A DNA stretch of 64,000 nt, taken from Megasphaera micronuciformis F0359. GTDB lineage: Bacteria > Bacillota > Negativicutes > Veillonellales > Megasphaeraceae. Where the stretch lies: positions 808,074 through 872,073 of the forward strand of contig NZ_GL538208.1 of assembly GCF_000165735.1 (NCBI RefSeq). Direction: 5' to 3'. The stretch's first letter is position 1. Every line of letters starts with the position of its first letter. The translations under genes were made by a program, and so were the position numbers. Positions 8,564 through 16,736 of this stretch are shown here, piece after piece. The notes beneath the pieces are model-generated. The model did no database searches and was not told the DNA's origin. It worked only from the letters and a program-made list of their open reading frames with translations.

Positions 8564-10093
8564 TTACAAGGGAATATTGCCGTGCTTTTTAGCCGGCCGT
8601 TCTTCCCGCTTGCTGTATAACATAGCAAGGGCATCGATAACGCGAGGTCGTGTTTCCTTAGGCTCGATAATACAATCCACATAACCGTGTTCCGCCGCCT
8701 TGTAAGGAGTGGCAAATTCTTCCACATAAGCCTGTTTTTTGGCTTCCTTATCTTCGTCTCGTTTAAAAATAATATTGGCTGCTCCGTCAGGACCCATAAC
8801 GGCAATTTCCGCCGACGGCCAGGCAAAGACCATATCGGCTCCCAACTGACGGCAACACATAGCAATGTATGCTCCGCCGTAAGCCTTGCGTACGACGACC
8901 GTAACCTTCGGCACCGTCGCTTCACAATACGCATAAAGCATCTTTGCGCCGTGACGAATAATACCGCCGAATTCCTGAGTTGTTCCCGGTAAAAAGCCGG
9001 GGACATCCACAAAAGTAACCAAAGGAATGTTGAAGCTGTCACACATGCGAATAAAACGAGCCGCTTTATCCGATGCGTTAATATCGAGACAACCGGCTAA
9101 AAACTTCGGCTGATTGGCAATAATACCGACAGTCTGTCCGTCATAGCGGGCGAAGCAGGTGATGATATTTTGTGCATAATTTTTGAGAACTTCGTATACA
9201 TCGCCGTCGTCAACTGTCGATTTGATAACATCAAGCATATCATACGGCATATTACTGTTATCGGGGACGATACTGTTAAGGCCTTCATCCGTACGATTGG
9301 GATCGTCATCGGTTTCCGTCATCGGCGGCTCTTCCATATTATTGCTCGGCAAATATGAAAGCAGTCGCTTAATTTGTGCAATACAGTCATCTTCCGTTTC
9401 ACAAGCAAAGTGTGCCACACCCGAAACGGTATGGTGCGTAACGGCGCCTCCCAACTCTTCGGCCGTTACTTCTTCAGCCGTTACGGACTTAATAACTGCC
9501 GGACCGGTAATGAACATATTGCTCGTATTCTTGACCATAAAGATAAAATCCGTTAAAGCCGGACTGTATACGGCACCGCCGGCACAAGGTCCCATAATGA
9601 CGGATATTTGAGGAATGACCCCCGATGCGGACGTATTATTCATGAAAATCCGTCCGAACCCGGCCAGCGCATCAACGCCTTCTTGAATTCTGGCACCTCC
9701 GGAGTCATTAATACCGATACAGGGAGCTCCCATTTTTAGAGCCATTTCCTGCACCTGACATATTTTATGAGCGTGCATTTCACCCAAAGAACCGCCTTCG
9801 ACCGTAAAGTCTTCGGCATAAGCGTATACAAGTCTTCCGTCTACCGTACCGTACCCGGTCACAACGCCGTCACCGGGAATCTCCTTTTCCTGCATATTAA
9901 AGTTTGTACTGCGATGACGAATAAATTGACTTATTTCCGTAAAGCTGCCGGCATCAAATAATTTATTCAAGCGTTCACGAGCCGTTTGTTTCCCCTTCTC
10001 GTGCTGCTTATCGATTTTATCTTGACCGCCGCCCATTTCGATTTTAGCAAGCTTCTCATGAAAGCGATCGATTTTTTCCTGAACCGTAGCCAT
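8564..10093 (-). CDS. mmdA: Methylmalonyl-CoA decarboxylase alpha subunit (carboxyltransferase)
   Basis: Transfers the carboxyl group of methylmalonyl-CoA to the biotin on the gamma subunit, giving propionyl-CoA; the first half-reaction of the sodium pump. The 509-residue protein has the crotonase-like acyl-CoA carboxyltransferase fold twice: GGSLGEMHAHKI, INDSGGARIQEG and MGPCAGGAVYSPALTDF in the N-half; VDVPGFLPGTTQEFGGIIRHGAKML and VRKAYGGAYIAM in the C-half. The same fold occurs in propionyl-CoA carboxylase beta; the OadG-like neighbour favours the decarboxylase. TATAAT (minus, 10147-10152) and a palindrome at 10118-10132 lie upstream. Confidence 0.92.
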   Translation of the reverse strand: MATVQEKIDRFHEKLAKIEMGGGQDKIDKQHEKGKQTARERLNKLFDAGSFTEISQFIRHRSTNFNMQEKEIPGDGVVTGYGTVDGRLVYAYAEDFTVEGGSLGEMHAHKICQVQEMALKMGAPCIGINDSGGARIQEGVDALAGFGRIFMNNTSASGVIPQISVIMGPCAGGAVYSPALTDFIFMVKNTSNMFITGPAVIKSVTAEEVTAEELGGAVTHHTVSGVAHFACETEDDCIAQIKRLLSYLPSNNMEEPPMTETDDDPNRTDEGLNSIVPDNSNMPYDMLDVIKSTVDDGDVYEVLKNYAQNIITCFARYDGQTVGIIANQPKFLAGCLDINASDKAARFIRMCDSFNIPLVTFVDVPGFLPGTTQEFGGIIRHGAKMLYAYCEATVPKVTVVVRKAYGGAYIAMCCRQLGADMVFAWPSAEIAVMGPDGAANIIFKRDEDKEAKKQAYVEEFATPYKAAEHGYVDCIIEPKETRPRVIDALAMLYSKREERPAKKHGNIPL

Positions 10094-10117
10094 CTCTTAC
10101 CTCCGTTACCATTCTTT

Positions 10118-10152
10118 ACAAGTAATACTTGTTATTACTGCTATTTATTATA
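10118..10152 (-). promoter_or_regulatory. mmd promoter region with palindromic site
   Basis: TATAAT on the minus strand at 10147-10152 (the -35 is weak), followed within the expected leader by ACAAGTAATACTTGT at 10118-10132, 7-bp arms around one central base. The position just downstream of the transcription start suits a repressor operator; no regulator can be named. Confidence 0.5.
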
Positions 10153-10170
10153 GTACATTTCGACTCATTG

Positions 10171-10207
10171 AAAAAGGGTTACGCCCTCTAAAAGTCGTAA
10201 CCCTTTC
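10171..10207 (-). terminator. Terminator of the ylxM-ffh-...-yebC operon
   Basis: GGGTTACG arms fold, and on the minus strand a run of five T residues follows. It lies directly after the yebC stop codon. Confidence 0.85.
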
Positions 10208-10210
10208 CTG

Positions 10211-10951
10211 TTATTCTCCGTCCATATCGTCAGGGAATTCCCCGTTGTGATATACATCCTGTACATCATCTAAATCGTCAAATGCATCAATCATATTTTC
10301 TAACTTTTGTGCATCTTCCGGAGACAGTGCAATCGTCGTATCGGGAACCATGGTAATCTGTGCGTGTTCCGTAGGAATATTATGATCAGCCAAGGCCTGT
10401 TCAACGGTATCGTAAGCTTCAGGCGTCGTAACAATTTCATACTCGTCGCCTTCCGTGCGGATATCGTCGGCACCCGCATCGAGAGCTACTTCCATCAACT
10501 TGTCTTCGTCTACCGCATCTTTAGCAACGACAAAAAGTCCCAGATTCTTAAACATCCATGATACGCATCCGGTTTCACCCATATTGCCGCCGTGTTTAGA
10601 AAAGAGATGACGTACGTCGGCAGCTGCCCGATTACGGTTGTCCGTCAAGACATTAACCGTTAAAGCAACGCCTGCCGGACCGTAACCTTCATAGACGATT
10701 TCTTCATAACTTTGCCCTTCCAAGGTACCTGCGCCCTTTTGAATAGCACGGTTAATATTTTCCTTCGGTATATTGTTTTCTTTAGCTTTTTGCAAAGCCA
10801 GTTTCAAACGCATATTTCCAGTCGGATCGGCACCGCCCATGCGGACGGCAATCGTAATTTCACGACTGATTTTTGTCGTGATCTTGCCGCGGACGGCATC
10901 ATTCTTACCTTTTTTTCGTTTAATATTGGCCCATTTTGAATGTCCAGACAT
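10211..10951 (-). CDS. yebC: YebC/PmpR family protein
   Basis: 246 residues beginning MSGHSKWANIKRKKGKND, the hallmark of the YebC family. Family members have been described as DNA-binding regulators and, more recently, as ribosome-associated factors that relieve stalling; which applies here is not visible. Other marks are GNMRLKLALQKAKENNIPKENI and YEGYGPAGVALTV. ATG 10951 follows GGGGGA. Last gene of the ribosome/SRP operon, 14 bases after the methyltransferase gene, which fits a translation-linked role. Confidence 0.93.
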   Translation of the reverse strand: MSGHSKWANIKRKKGKNDAVRGKITTKISREITIAVRMGGADPTGNMRLKLALQKAKENNIPKENINRAIQKGAGTLEGQSYEEIVYEGYGPAGVALTVNVLTDNRNRAAADVRHLFSKHGGNMGETGCVSWMFKNLGLFVVAKDAVDEDKLMEVALDAGADDIRTEGDEYEIVTTPEAYDTVEQALADHNIPTEHAQITMVPDTTIALSPEDAQKLENMIDAFDDLDDVQDVYHNGEFPDDMDGE

Positions 10952-10965
10952 CTTATGTCCCCCTT

Positions 10966-11538
10966 TTACTTCCACCATGCCTCGCCGGCAAGCCTATCCA
11001 GAATAATAGCTACTGCCGAACGGACGGAAAGGTGATTGTACTCTCCCGGACCGTATACGGGTTCGAGTATATAATCGAATTTCTTCATCATTTCTTCGGT
11101 CATGCCGTATCCGGTCCCGAACAGCAACAAAATCGGTCGGTCACCCGTTTCGCCCAAAGCTCGCAACTCCTTATACGAAATCGTATCGGCATACGTGCGT
11201 GCATCCGTCGTTACCACATAGGGTCGACAGCCTTCCACTTCTTCTACGGCTTTGATGACCGCATCCGTATCGAGCAGTGTTTCCACAATATCGAATGCCT
11301 CCGTGCGATACGAATTATAATTTCTGCCGACTTTACTGCGCCAGAAAGCCAGAATTTTATGAATCATATCCAGCTGACCTTCTACATGATGAATAATAAA
11401 ATATTTTTTAACACCGAACGTCTTTGACGATCGGGAAATATCATGCAAGTCATAGTTCGTTACAGCCGTGGCAACGATATTAAAGTTTTTATCATACATA
11501 GGATAATGAACTAAGCCTACGTACAAAGGTGCCTTCAT
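10966..11538 (-). CDS. SAM-dependent RNA methyltransferase (trmD-linked family)
   Basis: 190 residues beginning MKAPLYVGLVHYPMYDKN, matching the small SPOUT-like RNA methyltransferase family usually found next to trmD in Firmicutes (Pfam PF09936 type). The C-terminal part has PILLLFGTGYGM, resembling the knotted SAM-binding loop, then EYNHLSVRSAVAIILDRL, a SPOUT-like final helix. The RNA target is unknown. Its ATG (11538) overlaps the trmD stop as ATGA, indicating coupled translation. In many relatives rplS sits near this position; it is absent here. Confidence 0.8.
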   Translation of the reverse strand: MKAPLYVGLVHYPMYDKNFNIVATAVTNYDLHDISRSSKTFGVKKYFIIHHVEGQLDMIHKILAFWRSKVGRNYNSYRTEAFDIVETLLDTDAVIKAVEEVEGCRPYVVTTDARTYADTISYKELRALGETGDRPILLLFGTGYGMTEEMMKKFDYILEPVYGPGEYNHLSVRSAVAIILDRLAGEAWWK

Positions 11539-12275
11539 ACGGTCATCTCCCGTTTCAAGTCGTCGAGAATTTGTAAGTCCCGTGTTGAAAGTTCGGCGGC
11601 GGCCAATAAGTCGGGCCGTAACGCCAGTGTCCTTGCAAGAGAAGCTTTTCTTCTCCAAGCCTCTATTTTGGCATGATCGCCGTTACGCAACACTTCCGGT
11701 ACGACATACCCGCGAAAATCGGCCGGTTTCGTGTACTGGGGGCACTCCAACAACGACATGGCAAACGAATCGTCAGCCGCTCCCGCCGACGCTCCGAGTA
11801 CACCCGGTATCATGCGTGCTACCGCATCGGTCACAATCATAGCCGGCAATTCGCCGCCCGTAAGAATATAGTCACCAACAGATACAGTTTCATCGGCCAA
11901 CTGAGATTCGATGCGATAATCGACACCCTCATAATGGCCGCAAATCAGTATTATCTGCTCATATTCAGCTAACTGTCGGGCCTTAGCCTGCGTAAATCGT
12001 TCTCCGGCAGGTCCCATAAAAATAATACGTCGTTTTTCCACGCCGCGACGTACTGACTCAACAGCCGAAAATACGGGTTGAGCCTTCATCAACATGCCGC
12101 AACCGCCGCCATATACCGTATCGTCAGCCATGCGATGCCGATCATACGTAAAATTTCGCGGATTGGTCACATCCAAATCGAGAAGTCCGGCTTTTACGGC
12201 GCGGCCGATAATACTGTGACTATAAAAAGCCTGTATGAATTCGGGAAAAAGCGAAATAATATCTATGCGCATCAT
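11535..12275 (-). CDS. trmD: tRNA (guanine-N1)-methyltransferase
   Basis: Methylates G37 next to the anticodon of tRNAs, preventing +1 frameshifts. About 246 residues, beginning MMRIDIISLFPEF, with DDTVYGGGCGMLMKAQP, the trefoil-knot SAM site IILICGHYEGVDYRI and VSVGDYILTGGELPAMIV. The first ATG of the ATGATG pair (12275) is eight bases after GGAG and overlaps the rimM stop; the second ATG is also possible. Sits between rimM and the PF09936-type methyltransferase in the operon. Confidence 0.96.
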   Translation of the reverse strand: MMRIDIISLFPEFIQAFYSHSIIGRAVKAGLLDLDVTNPRNFTYDRHRMADDTVYGGGCGMLMKAQPVFSAVESVRRGVEKRRIIFMGPAGERFTQAKARQLAEYEQIILICGHYEGVDYRIESQLADETVSVGDYILTGGELPAMIVTDAVARMIPGVLGASAGAADDSFAMSLLECPQYTKPADFRGYVVPEVLRNGDHAKIEAWRRKASLARTLALRPDLLAAAELSTRDLQILDDLKREMTV

Positions 12276-12772
12276 TCCGTCCACTCCGGCGGATCGGCAA
12301 TAATCGTCTTGGTATCCGTGTCCACGGACAAGATGACTTGCGGAATAACGGCTAAAAGTAATTCTTTGCCGTCTTCATCGGTAACAATATACACATCGTT
12401 ACTGCCGGTCTTTAAAATATCCGTCACTGTACCCAAGACGTTATTTTCCTTATCAAATACGCGACAACCTATGATATCGAAAACATAATGCTGTCCTTCT
12501 TCCAACGGCATCAAATCTTGCCGCGTCACTTGCAGCTCTTTGTGTAAAAGCGGTTCGACGCCGTTTCGGTCATGAATACCGACAAATTTCATCAAAACGA
12601 CCCGTTTATGAAAACGGGCGTCCGTAATTTCATATTTAACGCCGTCAATATAGGCGTATTTCATCGTTAAAAACCGCTCGGGAAAATCCGTATCCGGATA
12701 AACACGAACGTCACCCCGCACACCGTGCGGGGCAACGATTTGTCCTATTGTGAAAAATTCCGTTTCGGCCAT
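12272..12772 (-). CDS. rimM: 16S rRNA processing protein RimM
   Basis: 30S assembly factor that binds S19 during maturation of the head domain. 166 residues: N-terminal beta-barrel with TIGQIVAPHGVRGDVRVYP, linker, then a PRC-barrel (HYVFDIIGCRVFDKENNVLGTVTDI, ending VDTDTKTIIADPPEWTE). Overlaps trmD by the ATGA arrangement; four bases from ylqD upstream. Confidence 0.95.
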   Translation of the reverse strand: MAETEFFTIGQIVAPHGVRGDVRVYPDTDFPERFLTMKYAYIDGVKYEITDARFHKRVVLMKFVGIHDRNGVEPLLHKELQVTRQDLMPLEEGQHYVFDIIGCRVFDKENNVLGTVTDILKTGSNDVYIVTDEDGKELLLAVIPQVILSVDTDTKTIIADPPEWTE

Positions 12773-12776
12773 GATT

Positions 12777-13184
12777 TTATTGGCGGAATGCGGCTACTTT
12801 GCCGTCTTCCAATAAAATTTCCAACCCCATAAGCTTGTTCAAGTCGTCGCCGACTTTAACCGTTACGGTCTGTTCCAACTGGCCTTGCGTAATTTCCGAG
12901 CCGATTTCCAATTGTGCCGCTTGGTCGTGATCGCTCTGAGCCTTCGCTTTCGCATTGGTAAGCCGCTGTTTCTGATCTTCAACCTGAGCGCGCAAAGACG
13001 TCAGCCCTTGCAAATCCAATTTTGCCTGCTCACTCATCATGCGCTGTGTCTGAAATTCGAGATTTTGCATTTCCCGGTCAATGTCTGCCAGAATCTGTTC
13101 CGTCTCTTTCAGGATTTTGTCTTTCAATTCCTGCGTAACTTTTGATTTTACCGTTACGGGAATACGAAGTGTAATTTGATCCAT
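12777..13184 (-). CDS. YlqD family protein
   Basis: 135 residues of unknown biochemical role, conserved between khpA and rimM in Firmicutes (YlqD). N-terminal ITLRIPVTVKSKVT, a long central coiled coil (about residues 18-95, rich in Glu, Gln and Lys) and a C-terminal TVTVKVGDDLNKLMGLEILLEDGKV strand region. The context is wholly translational, so an RNA- or ribosome-linked role is likely but unproven. Confidence 0.8.
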   Translation of the reverse strand: MDQITLRIPVTVKSKVTQELKDKILKETEQILADIDREMQNLEFQTQRMMSEQAKLDLQGLTSLRAQVEDQKQRLTNAKAKAQSDHDQAAQLEIGSEITQGQLEQTVTVKVGDDLNKLMGLEILLEDGKVAAFRQ

Positions 13185-13193
13185 AGATCCTCC

Positions 13194-13424
13194 TTACACG
13201 ATGTCTACTGCAACCTTCACGTCGGCCCGTACGGCTGCGGCTTTGACAACAAGGCGTAAAGCTCTCGCTATTTTACCTTGCTTGCCAATAACCTTACCCA
13301 TATCATCGGGAGCCACATGAAGTCTGTAGACCTCGAGGTCTGCTTTCTGAATCTTAGTAACCGTCACTGCTTCGGGCTGAGTAACCAACTCCTTGGCAAT
13401 GCATGAAATCAATTCTTCCATCAT
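13194..13424 (-). CDS. khpA: KH-domain RNA-binding protein KhpA
   Basis: Small (about 76 residues) RNA-binding protein of one KH domain; partner of KhpB in Gram-positive bacteria, affecting cell growth and division through RNA. GxxG loop is in MGKVIGKQGKIARALRLVV. A GTG at 13436 would add four residues, but ATG 13424 is six bases from GAGG. Begins 12 bases after rpsP. Confidence 0.9.
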   Translation of the reverse strand: MMEELISCIAKELVTQPEAVTVTKIQKADLEVYRLHVAPDDMGKVIGKQGKIARALRLVVKAAAVRADVKVAVDIV

Positions 13425-13436
13425 ATCCAACCTCAC

Positions 13437-13706
13437 TTACTTCTTGGATGCTTCAAACTGAGCCATAATGCCGGCTTTCTTGAAGAGAGAACGAATTGTA
13501 TCGGTCGGCTGTGCTCCTTTTCCGAGCCATTCCAAGGCAGCCTGAGTGTCGACAGTCAAAGCCTGTGCCGTTTCCTTTGCAGGATCGTACTGGCCGATAG
13601 TAGCAATAGGGCGACCGTTGTTACGTGCATTACGGACGTCTGCTACGACTACGCGATAAATCGGTTTCTTTTTAGCTCCCAAACGAGCCAAACGAATTTT
13701 AATCAT
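13437..13706 (-). CDS. rpsP: 30S ribosomal protein S16
   Basis: 89-residue primary 16S rRNA-binding protein. Begins MIKIRLARLGAKKKPIYRVVVADVR and contains DGRPIATIG-like GRPIATIGQYDP and the AQPTDTIRSLFKKAGI segment. AGGAGG lies before the start. Normal length and position between ffh and khpA. Confidence 0.97.
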   Translation of the reverse strand: MIKIRLARLGAKKKPIYRVVVADVRNARNNGRPIATIGQYDPAKETAQALTVDTQAALEWLGKGAQPTDTIRSLFKKAGIMAQFEASKK

Positions 13707-13745
13707 AATTTCACCTCCTTATTTTGGTATCCCTTACGACTATCT

Positions 13746-15095
13746 TTAAAAGGGAAGGCGCGGCATAAATTTACGTCCCTTTTTTTGGGATTTCTGCGCC
13801 TGTTTCATCATTTTCTGAAATTCCGTAAACTGCTTCAACAGCCGGTTTACATCCTGGACTCGCGTGCCGCTGCCTTGAGCGATACGTCGCTTGCGGCTGT
13901 CCTTAATCAACATTTTCGGATTGGAACTCGTTCTTTCCTTGCGTGTCATGGACGTAATAATCGCTTCAATATGCTTGAATTCCTTACCGTCCATATCAAC
14001 CTTATCCAATTCCTTCTTGTACTTGCCGATACCCGGAATAAGTCCCAAAATCCCGCCGAGATTCCCCATTTTCTTAATCATTTGCAACTGCTTAAGAAAA
14101 TCTTCAAAAGTGAAGGAATTGCTCTTCATGGTCCGCTCCATGTCTTGGAGCGATTCGGCATCGAAAGCTTCTTTCGCCTTATCGATAATCGTCGCTACGT
14201 CTCCCAAGTCAAGGATACGGGACGCATATCTGTCGGGATGGAATTCTTCCAGTCCGTCCGTTTTTTCACTGACACCGATAAATTTAATAGGCTTACCCGT
14301 TACGGCTTTAACGGACAGGGCTGCGCCGCCGCGAGCATCACCGTCGAGCTTGGTCATAATAACACCGTCAATGCCCAAAGCCTTATCAAAGGCTTCGGCC
14401 GCCGTAACGGCATCCTGACCCGTCATAGCATCGACAACGAGTAAGATTTCATGAGGATGAATGTCCTCTTTAATACGAACCAGCTCACCCATGAGGTCTT
14501 CGTCAATATGCAACCGACCTGCCGTGTCGACAATTACTACATCGCACAAGTGACTCGTAGCATAGGGAACGGCACGTTCTGCAATAGCTACGGGATCCTT
14601 ACTGTCGTCTTCAGAGTAAACAGGGATATTTAATTCCTTACCGAGTACACGAAGTTGTTCAATAGCGGCCGGACGGTATACGTCACAGGCAACCAACAAA
14701 GGATGTTTGCCCTGACGCACGAATCTTTTCGCCAACTTGGCTGCCGTCGTCGTCTTACCGGCCCCTTGCAAACCGGCCAACATAACGACGGTAGGCGGTC
14801 TTGATGAAATAGTGATACGACTTTGTGTGCCGCCTAACAAGTCCGTCAATTCATCCCGCACGATTTTAATAACCGTTTGGGCTGCATTCAACGTACTGAA
14901 GACTTCTTCACCTACAGCCTTTTCCCGTACGCGTTTAATGAAGTCCTTAGTTACGGCAAAATTGACATCCGCTTCCAACAAAGCGCGTCTCATCTCTTTA
15001 AGCGCTTCATTGACATCCTCTTCCGTCAGTTTCCCCTTGCCGCGAAGCTTTTTAAATGCCGCCTGAAATCGTTCGGACAGATTTTCGAATGGCAT
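13746..15095 (-). CDS. ffh: Signal recognition particle protein Ffh
   Basis: GTPase that binds 4.5S/scRNA and signal sequences of nascent membrane and secreted proteins. 449 residues: N-domain four-helix bundle, G-domain with GLQGAGKTTTAAKLA (about residues 105-120), DTAGRLHID and TKLDGDARGGAALS, and a Met-rich M-domain (KQLQMIKKMGNLGGILGLIPG; RRRRIAQGSG-type RNA-binding helix at KRRIAQGSGTRVQDVN). Normal length. Directly follows ylxM. Confidence 0.97.
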   Translation of the reverse strand: MPFENLSERFQAAFKKLRGKGKLTEEDVNEALKEMRRALLEADVNFAVTKDFIKRVREKAVGEEVFSTLNAAQTVIKIVRDELTDLLGGTQSRITISSRPPTVVMLAGLQGAGKTTTAAKLAKRFVRQGKHPLLVACDVYRPAAIEQLRVLGKELNIPVYSEDDSKDPVAIAERAVPYATSHLCDVVIVDTAGRLHIDEDLMGELVRIKEDIHPHEILLVVDAMTGQDAVTAAEAFDKALGIDGVIMTKLDGDARGGAALSVKAVTGKPIKFIGVSEKTDGLEEFHPDRYASRILDLGDVATIIDKAKEAFDAESLQDMERTMKSNSFTFEDFLKQLQMIKKMGNLGGILGLIPGIGKYKKELDKVDMDGKEFKHIEAIITSMTRKERTSSNPKMLIKDSRKRRIAQGSGTRVQDVNRLLKQFTEFQKMMKQAQKSQKKGRKFMPRLPF

Positions 15096-15118
15096 ACAGC
15101 TCCTCCTTTTCCGGGTTT

Positions 15119-15439
15119 TTATATATCGAGTGTTCCCAAAATTCGCTCCGCATCCTCGGCACGCCCCTGCTTTAATAAGGCCTGAGCCTCATCTACAGTA
15201 GCCTGTATGCGCTCATTTTTGCGGGACACTCCCAATTTTATTTCATAATGTTCCAACGCCTGTGAAGCACGTTGCAACAAGTCATGAACGCCTTGTCGCG
15301 AAATGGAAAGTTCCTCTCCGATTTCGGCCAAGGACAGGTCGTCGTAAAAATACAGTTCCATGCAACGCTTTTGTCTATCCGTTAATAAAGGTCCGTAAAC
15401 ATCCAGTAAGCGTCCCATGCGGACTACGTCTTCTATCAC
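15119..15439 (-). CDS. YlxM/UPF0122 helix-turn-helix protein
   Basis: YlxM-family protein, usually encoded just before ffh and thought to modulate SRP. The core VVRMGRLLDVYGPLLTDRQKRCMELYFYDDLSLAEIGEELSISRQGVHDLLQRA is a sigma-factor-like helix-turn-helix; the C-terminal third is a short helical tail. Start is uncertain: ATG 15463 would leave almost no leader behind the -10 box at 15472-15477, whereas GTG 15439 has AAGGA upstream and matches the usual family N-terminus. I use GTG 15439 (106 residues). Confidence 0.8.
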   Translation of the reverse strand: MIEDVVRMGRLLDVYGPLLTDRQKRCMELYFYDDLSLAEIGEELSISRQGVHDLLQRASQALEHYEIKLGVSRKNERIQATVDEAQALLKQGRAEDAERILGTLDI

Positions 15440-15471
15440 CGTATCACCGTCCTTGTCGTTCATACTCGCTC

Positions 15472-15500
15472 AGTATATACGAAGAGTTCACGCCTGTCAA
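15472..15500 (-). promoter_or_regulatory. Strong promoter of the ylxM-ffh-rpsP-trmD-yebC operon
   Basis: Minus strand TTGACA (15495-15500), 17-base spacer, TATACT (15472-15477). Both boxes fall in or beside an imperfect 20-bp inverted repeat (15482-15501 / 15510-15529), whose T-run lies on the plus strand only. Confidence 0.85.
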
Positions 15501-15534
15501 GTATTACTACTTGTCAGGTGTGAACTCTTTATTT

Positions 15535-16710
15535 CTAATGGTGGAAGAGACGGAGACCTGTCATGGCCATGGCAATCCCGTACTTATCGCAGGTATCGAT
15601 AACATGGTCATCGCGAATGGAACCGCCTGCCTGGGCAATGTAATCTACCCCGCTGCGATGAGCCCGTTCGATATTGTCTCCGAAAGGAAAGAACGCATCA
15701 CTACCGAGAGATACGCCGTGCAATTCCCTTAGCCAAGCTTTCTTTTCTTCCCTCGTCAACGGTTCGGGGCAAGTCGTGAAGACATTTTGCCACAGACCGT
15801 CTGCCAACACGTCTTCGTAATCATCGGAAATATATATGTCAATCGTATTGTCTCTGTCGGGACGGCGAACGTCATCACGAAACGGCAGGGCCAATACCTT
15901 GGGGTGTTGACGCAACCACCAAATATCCGCCTTATTACCCGCCAAACGAGTGCAATGAACTCGCGATTGCTGGCCTGCGCCTACACCGATAGTCATGCCG
16001 TCTTTAACATAACATACCGAGTTGGATTGCGTATATTTAAGAGTAATAAGTGCAATAAGTAAATCTCTTTGTGCCTTTTCAGGGATATCTTTATTTTTTG
16101 TCGGCCTATTCTTAAACAAATCAGTCGTTATTACCGCATTATTGCGATGCTGTTCAAACATGATGCCGAATACTTCCTTGTGTTCCGTTTCAGCCGGCAC
16201 ATACGCAGGATCTATTTTCAGGACACAATACGTCCCCTTTCTTTTTTCCTTTAATATACGCAAGGCTTCATCCGTATATGCCGGTGCAATGACACCGTCC
16301 GACACTTCCCGCTTTAACAAGGTAGCCGTTTGGGCGTCACACTCGTCGGATAAGGCTACGAAATCGCCGTATGAACTCATGCGATCGGCACCTCGCGCAC
16401 AGGCATAAGCCGTTGCCAAGGGTGACAGTTCGAGGTCATCGACATAATATATTTTTTTCAGCGTATCACTCATATCTGTTGCCACTGCTGCTCCGGCAGG
16501 GCTGACATGCTTAAAAGAAGCCGCTGCCGGTAAACCAGTAGCCTCTTTTAATTCTTTAACCAACTGCCAACTGTTGAAGGCATCGAGAAGATTAATATAT
16601 CCCGGTCGTCCGTTCATCACCTCAATCGGTAAATCACTGCCGTCGTTCATATAAATACGAGCACCGCCTTGATTAGGGTTACACCCGTATTTCAACGTCA
16701 TTTCTTTCAT
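15535..16710 (-). CDS. Stand-alone AICAR formyltransferase (PurH C-terminal domain only)
   Basis: Formylates AICAR (ZMP) with 10-formyl-THF to FAICAR in purine synthesis. 391 residues beginning MKEMTLKYGCNPNQGGARIY, equal to the AICAR-transformylase half of PurH; the IMP cyclohydrolase half is absent. The catalytic Lys-His pair is in SFKHVSPAGAA. Other family segments are DLELSPLATAYACARGADRMSSYGDFVAL, IGVGAGQQSRVHCT and SLGSDAFFPFGDNIERA. ATG 16710 follows GGGAGGT. It is controlled by a ZTP riboswitch in its leader. A separate cyclohydrolase must exist elsewhere if the pathway is complete. Confidence 0.92.
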   Translation of the reverse strand: MKEMTLKYGCNPNQGGARIYMNDGSDLPIEVMNGRPGYINLLDAFNSWQLVKELKEATGLPAAASFKHVSPAGAAVATDMSDTLKKIYYVDDLELSPLATAYACARGADRMSSYGDFVALSDECDAQTATLLKREVSDGVIAPAYTDEALRILKEKRKGTYCVLKIDPAYVPAETEHKEVFGIMFEQHRNNAVITTDLFKNRPTKNKDIPEKAQRDLLIALITLKYTQSNSVCYVKDGMTIGVGAGQQSRVHCTRLAGNKADIWWLRQHPKVLALPFRDDVRRPDRDNTIDIYISDDYEDVLADGLWQNVFTTCPEPLTREEKKAWLRELHGVSLGSDAFFPFGDNIERAHRSGVDYIAQAGGSIRDDHVIDTCDKYGIAMAMTGLRLFHH

Positions 16711-16736
16711 CTGTACCTCCCGTTTAATAGACAAAC

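Noticed and set aside
8551-9042. 163-codon alternative frame within mmdA
   Set aside because: Overlaps the conserved C-terminal carboxyltransferase domain and has no family resemblance.
15482-15529. Imperfect 20-bp inverted repeat as terminator of the AICAR formyltransferase gene
   Set aside because: The T-run lies on the plus strand, whereas the gene is on the minus strand, and the repeat contains the -35 box of the ylxM promoter; kept only as a note on that promoter.
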